The notes under the pieces are model-generated. The model had not been told where the DNA came from. It worked only from the letters and a program-made list of their open reading frames with translations, and did not search any database. Position numbers and translations under genes: made by a program. 64,000 nt of DNA from Variovorax ginsengisoli (lineage in GTDB: Bacteria > Pseudomonadota > Gammaproteobacteria > Burkholderiales > Burkholderiaceae_C): assembly GCF_030811835.1 (NCBI RefSeq), contig NZ_JAUSRO010000007.1, forward strand, positions 248,001-312,000. Direction: 5' to 3'. Below, piece by piece: positions 13,098-24,630 of the stretch. Positions within the stretch are counted from its first letter, which is position 1. Each line of letters begins with the position of its first letter.

Positions 13098-14393
13098 ATG
13101 GTCCCCCATCTCGTCACCGCCCTGACCGGCCCGATCAACGAACTCGAGCAGCGCATCCTCGACTCGACCCCTGCCATCGAGCGCTGGTTTCGGCTCGAAT
13201 GGATGGAGCACACGCCCCCGTTCTACACCGCTGTGGACATCCGCAATGCCGGCTTCAAGCTGGCACCGGTGCACACCAACCTGTTTCCCGGCGGCTGGAA
13301 CAACCTGACGCAGCAGATGCTGCCGCTGGCGGTGCAGGCCGCCCAGGCGGCGATCGAGAAAATCTGTCCGGAGGCGCGCAATCTGCTCGTCATTCCGCAG
13401 AACCATTCGACCAACACCTTCTACCTGGCGAACATTGCCCAGCTGGTGCGCATCTTCCACATGGCCGGGCTCAACGTGCGCGTGGGCTCGATCGACCCGG
13501 CGATCAAGTCGCCCAAGAAGATCGAACTGCCCAACGGTGACACCGTGACGCTGGAGCCTGTGGTGCGCACCAAGCGCCGCCTGGGCATCAAGAATTTCGA
13601 CCCCTGCACGATCCTGCTGAACAACGACCTGGCGGCCGGCACGCCCGGCATTCTGGAGGACCTGCACGAGCAGTACCTGCTGCCCCCCGTGCATGCAGGC
13701 TGGTCGGTGCGGCGCAAGAGCAACCACCTGCGCAGCTACGAAGAGCTTTCCAAGCGCTTCGGCAAGTTGCTGGGCATCGACCCCTGGTTGATCAACCCGA
13801 TGTCCACCCGCGCCGAGGGCGTGAACGTGGCTGATGGCCGCGGCATCGACGTGCTCACGAGCCATGTCGACGCAATGCTCACGAAGGTGCGGCGCAAGTA
13901 CAAGGAGTACGGCATCAACGAGAAGCCCTTCGTCGTCGTCAAGTCCGACACCGGCAGCAACAGCATGCCGGCGATCACGGTGCGCGACGTCAAGGAGGTC
14001 GAGGCGCTGACGCGCAAGTCGCGCGCCAAGGCAGGCGGGGCCGCGCAGGGCGTGGGCGCCGATGAAGTGGTGATCCAGGAGGGCGTGTTGACCAACGAGC
14101 GCGTGCACGACGGCGTCGCCGAGCCGGTGGTCTACATGATGGACCGCTATGTGGTGGGTGGCTTCTACCGCGTGCATGCCGAGCGCAGCAGCGACGAAAG
14201 CCTGAAGTCGCCGGGCGCGAGCTTCGTGCCGCTGGCCTTCTCCGACAGCGCCCACCTGCCGCAGCATGGCGCCAAGCCAGGCGCGAGCGCGCCCAACCGC
14301 TTCTATATGTACGGGGTGATCGGCCGGCTGGCCATGGTCGCGGCCAGCTACGAACTGGAAGCCACCGACCCCGACGCCGAGGTCTACGAGTAA
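13098..14393 (+). CDS. gshA: Glutamate--cysteine ligase (betaproteobacterial/Acidithiobacillus-type GshA)
   Basis: ATP-dependent formation of gamma-glutamylcysteine, the first step of glutathione synthesis. The 431 residues (MVPHLVTALTGPINELEQRI) match the distinct ligase class I recall as TIGR02049, typical of betaproteobacteria and unlike E. coli GshA. Visible segments include NLFPGGWNNL and VVVKSDTGSNSMPAI. The open frame continues upstream, but ATG 13098 fits the family start. TACAAT at 13049-13054 may be its -10 element. gshB lies about 7 kb downstream, and a second, YbdK-type ligase is at 55.9 kb. Confidence 0.9.
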   Translation: MVPHLVTALTGPINELEQRILDSTPAIERWFRLEWMEHTPPFYTAVDIRNAGFKLAPVHTNLFPGGWNNLTQQMLPLAVQAAQAAIEKICPEARNLLVIPQNHSTNTFYLANIAQLVRIFHMAGLNVRVGSIDPAIKSPKKIELPNGDTVTLEPVVRTKRRLGIKNFDPCTILLNNDLAAGTPGILEDLHEQYLLPPVHAGWSVRRKSNHLRSYEELSKRFGKLLGIDPWLINPMSTRAEGVNVADGRGIDVLTSHVDAMLTKVRRKYKEYGINEKPFVVVKSDTGSNSMPAITVRDVKEVEALTRKSRAKAGGAAQGVGADEVVIQEGVLTNERVHDGVAEPVVYMMDRYVVGGFYRVHAERSSDESLKSPGASFVPLAFSDSAHLPQHGAKPGASAPNRFYMYGVIGRLAMVAASYELEATDPDAEVYE

Positions 14394-14399
14394 CCCGCA

Positions 14400-14419
14400 G
14401 CCCGGACCGGCGGGCGCTT
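14400..14419 (+). terminator. Weak hairpin after gshA
   Basis: GCCCG and CGGGC pair around a six-base loop just after the gshA stop and are followed by GCTTT. The stem is short and the T run poor, so this may be only an attenuating or Rho-assisted end. Confidence 0.35.
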
Positions 14420-14504
14420 TGCGGCGTCACGCGTCACGGGCAGAATACGCGTCCCACAGCAAAAACGGAAAAAGAGGGCGGGGTCGCGCGCATCCAGTGA
14501 TGGC

Positions 14505-17319
<2,815 letters not shown>

Positions 17320-17340
17320 CGCGGCGGCGCGGGCCCGTGT

Positions 17341-18264
17341 TCAGCCGAACACCCCCGGCTGTTGCGCCGCCAGCGCTTCCATGTGCGCGCAGATCGCGCC
17401 CGGCGTGGTGAACCAGATCTCGCCCGCATCCCGCGCGCGCGCCAGGTGTTCCAGCGCGCGCCGCAGATGGCGCAGCCGGTAGGGTTGGCCGACGATGTAG
17501 GGATGCAGCGCCACGCCCATCACCAGCGGCTGTGTGCGCGCCTGCTCGCGCATCTCGTCGAAGTTGTCGATCACCAGGGTCGCGAAGTCCTTGGCATCCA
17601 TCTGGCGCGCGACGATCATGGGGATGTCGTTGAGTTCCTGCGGGTACGGCACCGCCCACAGGCCACGGCCGTCGCGTGTCCTCATGCGCGTGGGTTGGTC
17701 GTCGTGGCACCAGTTCAGGGTGTAGCGGTAGCCGGTTTCGGCCAGCAGATCGGGCGTCAGCACGCTTTCGGAAATCCACGGCGACAGCCAGCCCGTGGGC
17801 GCCGTGCCGCATTCGGCGGTGATGCGTGCGGCGCAACGCAGCAGCAGTTCGCGCTCCCCGGCCTCGGCGTAGTCGCCCTGGCGCTCGGCGTTGCTGTGGC
17901 CATGCCCGATGAGTTCATCGCCGCGCGCAGCAACGGCGCGCATCAGTTCCGGACAGTGGTCGTAGAGGGCGGTGTTGACCAGCGCGCCGGTGGGCAGGCC
18001 GAGCGTGTCGAAGAGTTCGAGGCAGCGCCACGCGCCCACACGGTTGCCGTACTCGCGCCAGCCGTGGTTGAGCACGTCCGGTTCGGGCGACGCCGGTCCG
18101 ATGCGCGCACCCAGGCCATCGCCGAAGGCGAAATGCTCCAGGTTGAAGCCGAGGTAGACCGCCAGCCGCGCGCCGTTCGGCCACAGGTGGTCGGGGCGCC
18201 GCGTGATCGGCCGGTAGTCGAACCGGTTGTGGTGGGGGAGCAGATGGGGCCAGCGAGCGTTCAT
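17341..18264 (-). CDS. Polysaccharide deacetylase-family protein (PuuE/allantoinase-like)
   Basis: Predicted NodB-fold hydrolase acting on a C-N bond; substrate unknown. The 307 residues begin MNARWPHLLPHHNRFDYRPI and contain ALVNTALYDHCPE, GHGHSNAERQGD, GWLSPWISES and VALHPYIVGQPYRL, a pattern seen in cytoplasmic PuuE-like allantoinase/peptidoglycan-deacetylase relatives. There is no signal peptide. ATG 18264 was preferred over the longer open frame, whose extra N-terminus looks random. It converges on kdsA (21 bases apart) and diverges from the YitT-like gene. No purine-catabolism genes are nearby, so an allantoinase role is unsupported by context. Confidence 0.75.
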   Translation of the reverse strand: MNARWPHLLPHHNRFDYRPITRRPDHLWPNGARLAVYLGFNLEHFAFGDGLGARIGPASPEPDVLNHGWREYGNRVGAWRCLELFDTLGLPTGALVNTALYDHCPELMRAVAARGDELIGHGHSNAERQGDYAEAGERELLLRCAARITAECGTAPTGWLSPWISESVLTPDLLAETGYRYTLNWCHDDQPTRMRTRDGRGLWAVPYPQELNDIPMIVARQMDAKDFATLVIDNFDEMREQARTQPLVMGVALHPYIVGQPYRLRHLRRALEHLARARDAGEIWFTTPGAICAHMEALAAQQPGVFG

Positions 18265-18419
18265 GGGGAGCGACGGCGCAAAGAGGTTGCAGGGACGGTG
18301 ATGCAGGATGCTGAACCATTTTCGCGCGCCGACTTCCGGGTGTCGCGCCAATCCGGCAAGCTTCGTGCTTGCAGTCTTCACATAACCCGGGTGCATTCCC
18401 GCCGCCCGCTCATCCGTCC

Positions 18420-19040
18420 ATGACCCAGACCGCCACCGCCATGCCCCGCCTGCGTCACAGCCGCTTCGAAGACGCCCAGGCGATCTTCACCGGCACCCTG
18501 TTCGTGTCGTTGGCGCTCATCCTGTTCAACCAGGTCGGCCTCCTGACCGGCGGCGCTGCCGGCATCGCCTTTTTGCTGCACTACGCCACCGGCTTGAGCT
18601 TCGGCAAGCTCTTTTTCGTGGTGAACCTACCGTTCTACTGGTTCGCCTGGGTGCGCATGGGGCGTGAGTTCACCTTCAAGACCTTCATCGCGATCACGCT
18701 GCTGTCGGCCATGACGGAGTGGTCGCCTGCGCTCTTTGCGATCGACCGTCTGCATCCGGCCTACGCCGCGGTGCTCGGCGGGCTGTTGCTGGGGGCGGGC
18801 TGCCTCTTCCTTGCCCGGCACCGTGGCAGCCTGGGCGGTGCGACCATCGTGTCGCTCTACATGCAGGAAAAGCACGGCTGGCGCGCCGGCAAAGTGCAGA
18901 TGTGCATCGACTGCAGCATCGTGGCGGTTGCCTTCCTCGTGATCGAGCCGCAGCGCGTGCTGTACTCCGTGTTGGCGGCGGTGGTGATGAGTGTTTTCCT
19001 GGCGGTCAACCACAAGCCGGGGCGCTATGTGACGATGTAG
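18420..19040 (+). CDS. YitT-family integral membrane protein
   Basis: The 206 residues carry about five or six membrane spans: ALILFNQVGLLTGGAAGIAF, FGKLFFVVNLPFYWFAW, AVLGGLLLGAGCLFLA and SVLAAVVMSVFLAVN. The GG(A/T)AG motif is typical of the YitT/DUF161 family, whose function is not established. The cytoplasmic DUF2179 domain of many YitT proteins is absent. ATG 18420 is the best start by homology. A 155-base region separates it from the divergent deacetylase-like gene and holds only a weak 6-bp inverted repeat at 18356-18372. Confidence 0.8.
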   Translation: MTQTATAMPRLRHSRFEDAQAIFTGTLFVSLALILFNQVGLLTGGAAGIAFLLHYATGLSFGKLFFVVNLPFYWFAWVRMGREFTFKTFIAITLLSAMTEWSPALFAIDRLHPAYAAVLGGLLLGAGCLFLARHRGSLGGATIVSLYMQEKHGWRAGKVQMCIDCSIVAVAFLVIEPQRVLYSVLAAVVMSVFLAVNHKPGRYVTM

Positions 19041-19077
19041 GCTCGCGGCTTTGTCTCGCACAGGGCTGGAGCCGCGC

Positions 19078-19959
19078 ATGAGGACCTTCGTCTACCGGGC
19101 ATTCGCCCTCTTCTTGCTGATCGTCGGCATGCCCGCCGAAGCCCGTTTGCGCGAGGCACAGATGGACGTACCGGTGCAGGTGACCACTGCCGCGGGCCGC
19201 CGTGTGGCGCAGCCCATCCGCGTCACGCTGTTCTGGGACGATGCCAACCCGCGGCCAGCACCCGTGCTGGTGCTCAACCACGGCCGTGCGCCCGCGGCGG
19301 CCGACCGCGCTGCATTCGGTCGGGCACGCTACCACGTGGCGGCCGGTTTCTTTGCCGAGCGTGGATTCATCGTGGCGGTGCCGACGCGCATCGGCTACGG
19401 CGTGAGCGGTGGTGAAGACGTGGAAGACAGCGGAGCCTGTGCCACGCGACGCTATGCGCCCGCCTACGAGGCCGCGCTCGCGCAGACGCTGGCGGTGCTC
19501 AACGCGGTGCGCGAGCGGCCCGGTGTGGACGGCACGCGCGCCGTCATCGTCGGCCAGTCCTTCGGCGGCGCGGTGGCGATTGCGGCTGCGGCGCATCCGC
19601 CTGCAGGACTGGTCGCCACCATCAACTTCGCCGGCGGTGGTGGCGGCAATCCGATCACCCAGGCGCAGCATCCGTGTTCGCCCCAGGCGATGGGGCAACT
19701 GTTCATGGAATACGGCCGCCTTGCGCGCCTGCCCACGCTCTGGCTTTATGCCGAGAACGACCAGTACTTCGGCCCGACCTATCCGCGCGGCTGGTTCCAG
19801 ACATTCCGCCAGGCCGGCGGCAACGGCGAGTTCGTGCAGTTCCCGCCCCAAGGGGACGATGGCCACAAGCTCTTCACCGCGTTTCCCGAGGTGTGGCAGC
19901 CGCAGGTCGGCGCGTTTCTCGACCGCCTGGGCTTCCCGCGCATTTCCGCTGGCCGCTAG
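19078..19959 (+). CDS. Secreted alpha/beta hydrolase (dienelactone-hydrolase-like)
   Basis: Serine hydrolase of unknown substrate, probably periplasmic. The 293 residues begin with a signal peptide (MRTFVYRAFALFLLIVG, likely cleaved after ...PAEA). The fold is shown by VLNHGR (oxyanion region) and the nucleophile elbow GQSFGG, with YAENDQYFG as the likely acid and DDGHKLF as the histidine. The ATG at 19078 places the signal peptide at the N-terminus; an in-frame ATG nine codons earlier is less likely. It follows the YitT-like gene by 37 bases on the same strand. Confidence 0.8.
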   Translation: MRTFVYRAFALFLLIVGMPAEARLREAQMDVPVQVTTAAGRRVAQPIRVTLFWDDANPRPAPVLVLNHGRAPAAADRAAFGRARYHVAAGFFAERGFIVAVPTRIGYGVSGGEDVEDSGACATRRYAPAYEAALAQTLAVLNAVRERPGVDGTRAVIVGQSFGGAVAIAAAAHPPAGLVATINFAGGGGGNPITQAQHPCSPQAMGQLFMEYGRLARLPTLWLYAENDQYFGPTYPRGWFQTFRQAGGNGEFVQFPPQGDDGHKLFTAFPEVWQPQVGAFLDRLGFPRISAGR

Positions 19960-20000
19960 CAGGGCGGTCCGTCCGTGGCAGGGCGCATGGGCGGTCGCGG

Positions 20001-20012
20001 CACAATCGGCGG
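20001..20012 (+). promoter_or_regulatory. -10-like hexamer six bases before benE ATG
   Basis: CACAAT (20001-20006) is followed by six bases and the ATG of benE, with no Shine-Dalgarno. The geometry matches proA, lysR and argS in this window. No clear -35 element is seen. Confidence 0.35.
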
Positions 20013-21308
20013 ATGCGTTTTTTCAAAGACCTGAGCCTTTCGGCCGTGACCGCCGGTTTCGTGGCGGTGTTGGTGGGCTTTACCAGCTCGGTGGCCATCG
20101 TGTTCCAGGCGGCGCAGTCCTTTGGCGCCACGCCGGCCATGATCAGTTCCTGGATGTGGGCGCTGGGGCTGGGCATGGGCTTGGCATCGGCGCTTCCCTC
20201 GCTGTGGCTGCGCAAGCCGGTGATGATCGCGTGGAGCACGCCGGGCGCCGCCGTGCTTGCGGTCGCCGGTGCGGGTTACGGCATGGCCGAGGCGGTCGGT
20301 GCCTTCATCGTGTGCGCGCTGCTGATCGTTCTGGCGGGTGCCACTGGCGCGTTCGAGCGTGTGATGAACCGCATCCCCATGGCGATCGCCTCGGCGCTGC
20401 TGGCCGGCGTGCTGGCGCGCTTCGGGCTCCAGGCCTTCGTCGCGGCGCAGACGGCGTTGCCGCTGGTGCTGCTGATGCTGGTCACCTACCTCGTAGGCAA
20501 ACGTCTGCTGCCGCGCTATGCGGTGCCGCTGACGCTGGTCGTGGCCATCGCCTTTGCGGCGTCGCGCGGGCAACTGGCATGGAGCGCGGTGCACTTTTCG
20601 CTCGCGGTGCCGGTGTTCACCTGGCCCGTGTTCACCTGGCAGGCGGCGGTGAGCCTGGCACTTCCGCTGTTCGTCGTGACGATGGCCTCTCAGAACCTGC
20701 CCGGCGTGGCGGCCATCCGTGCGTCGGGCTACGACCTGCCAGTGTCCAGGCTCATCACCCTGACTGGCCTGGCCACACTGGTGCTCGCGCCCTTTGGCGG
20801 CTATGCGCTCAACCTCAGCGCGATCACGGCGGCCATCTGCATGGGCCGCGAGGCCCATGAGGATCCTGCGCGCCGCTATACGGCTGCCGTGAGCTGCGGC
20901 GCGATCTACGTGCTCATCGGCCTGTTCGGCGCGGCGGTGACCGGCCTGCTGACCGCGTTTCCGAAGGAACTGGTGGCCGCCATTGCCGGCCTGGCCTTGC
21001 TGGGGACCATCGGCGGCGGGCTGGCCGCAGCGGTGCGCGACGAGTCGCACCGCGAGGCGGCGCTCATCACCTTTCTCGTGACCCTGTCGGGCGTCACGCT
21101 CGTGGGCATCGGCTCGGCGTTCTGGGGCGTGGTGGCCGGTGCGCTCGCGCTCCTGGTGCAGCAGCTTGGCCGCAAGAAAGCCTCCATGGGCAAGGACATC
21201 GCGCCTGCCTGCAAGATCAAGCTTTCATCGAAGCCGGTCCAACCGGCAGGCCATCGGCCTGCTGATGCCGATGCCTCATTCCCGATTGCTGGAAAGACCC
21301 CGTCATGA
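20013..21308 (+). CDS. benE: Benzoate/H+ symporter BenE-family transporter
   Basis: Inner-membrane secondary transporter of the BenE family. The 431 residues (MRFFKDLSLSAVTAGFVAVL) show about 12 hydrophobic spans and family segments such as SWMWALGLGMGL, AWSTPGAAVLA and ASQNLPGVA. The last 45 or so residues form a polar tail. No benzoate-degradation genes are near, so the true substrate may differ. The stop overlaps gshB as ATGA, an odd pairing that couples gshB translation to a transporter. Confidence 0.88.
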   Translation: MRFFKDLSLSAVTAGFVAVLVGFTSSVAIVFQAAQSFGATPAMISSWMWALGLGMGLASALPSLWLRKPVMIAWSTPGAAVLAVAGAGYGMAEAVGAFIVCALLIVLAGATGAFERVMNRIPMAIASALLAGVLARFGLQAFVAAQTALPLVLLMLVTYLVGKRLLPRYAVPLTLVVAIAFAASRGQLAWSAVHFSLAVPVFTWPVFTWQAAVSLALPLFVVTMASQNLPGVAAIRASGYDLPVSRLITLTGLATLVLAPFGGYALNLSAITAAICMGREAHEDPARRYTAAVSCGAIYVLIGLFGAAVTGLLTAFPKELVAAIAGLALLGTIGGGLAAAVRDESHREAALITFLVTLSGVTLVGIGSAFWGVVAGALALLVQQLGRKKASMGKDIAPACKIKLSSKPVQPAGHRPADADASFPIAGKTPS

Positions 21309-22258
21309 ACATCCTCTTCGTCGCCGACCCGCTCGACCAGTTCAAGATCTACAAGGACACGACCTTCTCGATGATGCGCGAGGCGCAGCGCCGCGGCCAT
21401 CGCATCGCGGCCTGCCTGCCGCAGGACCTGACGTGGAAGTCGGGCGGCATGGTCACGGCCAACGTGCAGCAGATCACGCTGACGGGCGACGCGAAGACCT
21501 GGTACCACGTCGACATCGAGGCGTCGAAGGCGCTCAAGGACTTCGACGTCGTGCTGATGCGCAAGGACCCGCCCTTCGACGCCGAGTACATCTACGCCAC
21601 GCACCTGCTCGAGCAGGCCGAGCGCGAGGGCGCGCGCGTGGTCAACAAGCCACGGGCGCTGCGCGACCACCCGGAAAAGCTCGCGATCATGGAGTTTCCG
21701 CAGTTCGTCACGCCGACGCTGGTCACGCGCAGCGCGAGCGCGGTGCGCGACTTCCACGCCGAGCACGGCGACATCATCCTCAAGCCGCTCGACGGCATGG
21801 GTGGCATGGGCATCTTCCGCGTCAAGCAGGACGCGATGAACCTCGGCTCCATCATCGAGACGCTCAACAAGGACGGTGCCGAAACCATCATGGTGCAGCG
21901 CTTCGTGCCGCAGATCGTCGACGGCGACAAGCGCATTCTGATCATCGGCGGCGAGCCGGCGCCCTTCGTGCTGGCGCGCATCCCGCAGGGCACCGAGGTG
22001 CGCGGCAACCTCGCGGCCGGCGGCAAGGGCGTGGCCCAGCCGCTGACGGCGCGCAACCGCGAGATCGCCGAGACCGTCGGCCGGGCGCTCGCGCCGCGCG
22101 GCCTGCTGCTGATCGGCCTCGACGTGATCGGCGACAGCGTCACCGAGATCAACGTCACCAGCCCGACCTGCTTCCAGGAGATCACCGAGCAGACCGGCTT
22201 CGACGTGCCGGCGATGTTCATCGATGCGCTGGAAGCGGAATTGAAAAAGGGACCGTGA
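21305..22258 (+). CDS. gshB: Glutathione synthase
   Basis: ATP-grasp enzyme that joins glycine to gamma-glutamylcysteine. The 317 residues begin MNILFVADPLDQFKIYKDTT and include VLMRKDPPFDAEYIYATHLL, ILKPLDGMGGMGIFRV and IGLDVIGDSVTEINVTSPT, all typical of GshB. Length is normal. A GGAAAG Shine-Dalgarno lies upstream of the ATG, which overlaps the benE stop by four bases. Its stop codon lies inside the loop of a hairpin that probably terminates the converging siderophore-receptor gene. Confidence 0.97.
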   Translation: MNILFVADPLDQFKIYKDTTFSMMREAQRRGHRIAACLPQDLTWKSGGMVTANVQQITLTGDAKTWYHVDIEASKALKDFDVVLMRKDPPFDAEYIYATHLLEQAEREGARVVNKPRALRDHPEKLAIMEFPQFVTPTLVTRSASAVRDFHAEHGDIILKPLDGMGGMGIFRVKQDAMNLGSIIETLNKDGAETIMVQRFVPQIVDGDKRILIIGGEPAPFVLARIPQGTEVRGNLAAGGKGVAQPLTARNREIAETVGRALAPRGLLLIGLDVIGDSVTEINVTSPTCFQEITEQTGFDVPAMFIDALEAELKKGP

Positions 22259-22266
22259 GGTCCCTT
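22244..22266 (-). terminator. Terminator of the siderophore receptor gene, overlapping the gshB stop
   Basis: AAGGGACC and GGTCCCTT form a perfect 8-bp stem around GTGA, whose TGA is the gshB stop. Read on the minus strand the stem is followed by TTTTTC, a good intrinsic terminator for the gene ending at 22295. On the plus strand no T run follows. Confidence 0.65.
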
Positions 22267-22294
22267 CGGGTGCGCGCGCGTCGGCGTTCGTCGA

Positions 22295-24505
22295 TCAGAA
22301 ATCGATCGAAGCGGTCAGGCTGAAGGTGCGCGGGTTGCCCAGCACCAGGTAACCTGAATTCGGGTAGCCGCCGACGGACGCCCAGTAGTTGCGGTCGGTC
22401 GCGTTGTCGATGCGACCGCGGAAGGTGACCAGCTTGCCGGAGATCTCCGTCACGTAGCGCGCCCCGATGTCCAGCCGGCTCCAGCCGGCGACCCTGAGCG
22501 TGTTGGTGGCATCGGCATAGCTGCTGCCGGTGGCCGTCACGCGGGCGTCGAGCGACAGGCCACGCACCATCGGGACATCCCATTCGACACCGAAGCTGCC
22601 TTGGCGCTTGGGCACGCCGATGACGCGCTTGCCGTCGGTCGTCGAACTGCCGGTGCTCTCCTGCTTGGCGTCCAGGAAGGTCGCGCCGCCGAGCAGGCGC
22701 AGGCCCTTCGCCGGTTCGCCGAAGACGTTGAGTTCGAGGCCCTGGTGGCGGTCCTTGCCCGTCGCGCTGTAGTTCCGGGTGACCGTGTCGAAGAAGGCGC
22801 GCGGCTTGTCGACGGAGAACACCGCGGCGCTGGCGCCCAGGCGTCCGCCGTCGTACTTCAGGCCGACTTCCTTCTGCTTTGCAACGTACGGAGCGAGGAT
22901 CTCGCCGCTGTTCGCAACCGGCGTGGTGCCCGAGACAGCGGGCGCAGTGTCGCCGGGGGACAGGCTCTCGACGTAGTTCGCATACGCCGACAGCGCCTTC
23001 GTCGCCTTGAAGACGATGCCGGCGGCCGGGCTGGTGCGGCTCTTGTCGTAGGCGCTGCTCAGGTTGCCGGTGCCGTAGTCGTAACCGTTCACCACGAGTT
23101 GCTGGTGGCGCGCGCCGAGCGTGACGAGCACGGTGTCGTCCACGAAGCCCAGGGTGTCGCCGATGGCGTAGCTCGACAGGCGCTTCTTCGAGGTGAGGCC
23201 CGGCGAGTCCAGCTCGTTGCCGCTGAAGGCGCCCGCGCTGAACGCCGGTACGGTCGTCAGAACCGGGTCGTAAAGGTTGGTCGCCTGGGTGTTGGCGAAG
23301 TCGAAGGTGTAGGCGTTCTTGCGCTCGGAGCCGAAGTACGAGTATGAGGCGACCAGGGCGTGCGACACCGGGCCGGTGCGCAGCTTGCCCCGCACGCCGA
23401 ACTCGCCCGTCTTGACGGTTTCGACGGCCGTGTTGTCGAAACGGTAGGTCGTGCCCGCGCCGGTGGTGGCATTGCTGACGGTGAGGTTGGCCAGCGAGTT
23501 CGCTTCGTTGCCACGACGGGCGCCGGCGGCAAACCAGGCGGTCACGTCGTCCGTGATGTCGTACTCGCCGCGTACGGTGCCGAAGGTGTCGCGCTCGTTG
23601 GAATAGCTGCCGGGCTGCGCCCAGTTGGTGGACGCGTCCGGCGCCGAGGGCACCGACGTCACCCCGCTCAGCGTGACGTTGGTGCGCGTCTGCTGGAGGC
23701 GGTGTTCCTGGTGGCCGATGTCGGCTGACAGGCGGGCGTTGCGGCTGCGCCAGTCGAGGCCGACAGAGGCCACGTCGAGCTTGACGTCTTCGTTGTCGAC
23801 GCCGGTGCCGCCGTCCCGGTGCGCCGCATTGACGCGCACGCCCAGGCTCTGGTCGGGGCCGAAGCGGCGCGCCAGGTCGACCGCGGTGTAGAGCTGCGAG
23901 CCGCTGGCCGTGCCCACGGTGACCTGCGACAGCGGCTCGTTGCCTGCGCGCTTGGGCAGCAGGTTGACCGTTCCGCCGATGCCGTCGCCGCCCGGCGTTG
24001 CGCCGGTCAGGAAGGCGCTCGCGCCGTGCAGCACTTCGACGCGCTCGAACAGCTCCGATGAGATGTATTGCCGTGGCAGCAGGCTGTACAGGCCGTTGTA
24101 GGCAATGCTGTCGGAGCCCAGGATGAAGCCGCGGATGAAATACGACTCCTGGAAATTCCCGAAGCCGCGCGCCACGCGCACCGACGGATCGTTCTGCAAC
24201 ACGTCGCCGACGCTGCGCGCCTGCTGGTTCTGGATGAGCTCGTTGGTGAAGCTTGTCACGCTGAAGGGGGAGCTCATCGGGTCCTGGTTGCCCAGGATGC
24301 CCACCCGCCCGCCCCGCGCCACCTGCCCACCCGCGTAAGGCTTGGTCAACCCCTCTGCCGACGCATCGGCGCTGGCTTCCACTGTCACGGTGGACAGGGT
24401 GCCGGCCGTGCCTGCGGGGGAGGTTTGCGCAGAAGCCGACAGCGCGTGCAGCGCAAGCGCCGCGGCCAGGGTAACGGGCCGCAGCGGAAAGCGGGTGGAG
24501 GACAT
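22295..24505 (-). CDS. TonB-dependent siderophore receptor
   Basis: Outer-membrane beta-barrel taking up a ferric siderophore, probably catecholate type. The 736 residues have a signal peptide ending ALSASAQ, a plug domain (NQQARSVGDVLQNDPSVRVA, then SYFIRGF) and a long barrel ending in Phe (LTASIDF). There is no N-terminal signalling extension, and no FecI/FecR pair is nearby, so surface signalling is not expected. A Fur-box-like sequence 31 bases upstream suggests iron repression. No siderophore-biosynthesis genes adjoin it, so it may take up xenosiderophores (inference). Confidence 0.93.
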   Translation of the reverse strand: MSSTRFPLRPVTLAAALALHALSASAQTSPAGTAGTLSTVTVEASADASAEGLTKPYAGGQVARGGRVGILGNQDPMSSPFSVTSFTNELIQNQQARSVGDVLQNDPSVRVARGFGNFQESYFIRGFILGSDSIAYNGLYSLLPRQYISSELFERVEVLHGASAFLTGATPGGDGIGGTVNLLPKRAGNEPLSQVTVGTASGSQLYTAVDLARRFGPDQSLGVRVNAAHRDGGTGVDNEDVKLDVASVGLDWRSRNARLSADIGHQEHRLQQTRTNVTLSGVTSVPSAPDASTNWAQPGSYSNERDTFGTVRGEYDITDDVTAWFAAGARRGNEANSLANLTVSNATTGAGTTYRFDNTAVETVKTGEFGVRGKLRTGPVSHALVASYSYFGSERKNAYTFDFANTQATNLYDPVLTTVPAFSAGAFSGNELDSPGLTSKKRLSSYAIGDTLGFVDDTVLVTLGARHQQLVVNGYDYGTGNLSSAYDKSRTSPAAGIVFKATKALSAYANYVESLSPGDTAPAVSGTTPVANSGEILAPYVAKQKEVGLKYDGGRLGASAAVFSVDKPRAFFDTVTRNYSATGKDRHQGLELNVFGEPAKGLRLLGGATFLDAKQESTGSSTTDGKRVIGVPKRQGSFGVEWDVPMVRGLSLDARVTATGSSYADATNTLRVAGWSRLDIGARYVTEISGKLVTFRGRIDNATDRNYWASVGGYPNSGYLVLGNPRTFSLTASIDF

Positions 24506-24535
24506 GAACGGTTCCCTCTTATTCAGTTTTCAAAT

Positions 24536-24554
24536 GAGAACCATTATTATTATC
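24536..24554 (-). promoter_or_regulatory. Fur-box-like operator upstream of siderophore receptor
   Basis: Read on the minus strand the 19 bases GATAATAATAATGGTTCTC match the classic E. coli Fur box at 15 of 19 positions. It lies 31 bases upstream of the receptor ATG in a conspicuously AT-rich patch, which fits iron-dependent repression. Confidence 0.7.
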
Positions 24555-24630
24555 TTTGTTAATTTCTGGCGCGCGCTTGCCCCTTCAAAAGAGCGGATGC
24601 GCGTTGTTTCCGCGCGACCGCTGGCGAGTC

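Noticed and set aside
18356..18372. Inverted repeat GCAAGC-TTCGT-GCTTGC between the deacetylase-like and YitT-like genes
   Set aside because: A six-base stem without a T run, and not centred on a promoter. Too weak to call an operator or terminator.
20013..21308. Possible benzoate-degradation island around benE
   Set aside because: No ring-cleavage or ben/cat genes nearby; neighbours are gshB and a hydrolase.
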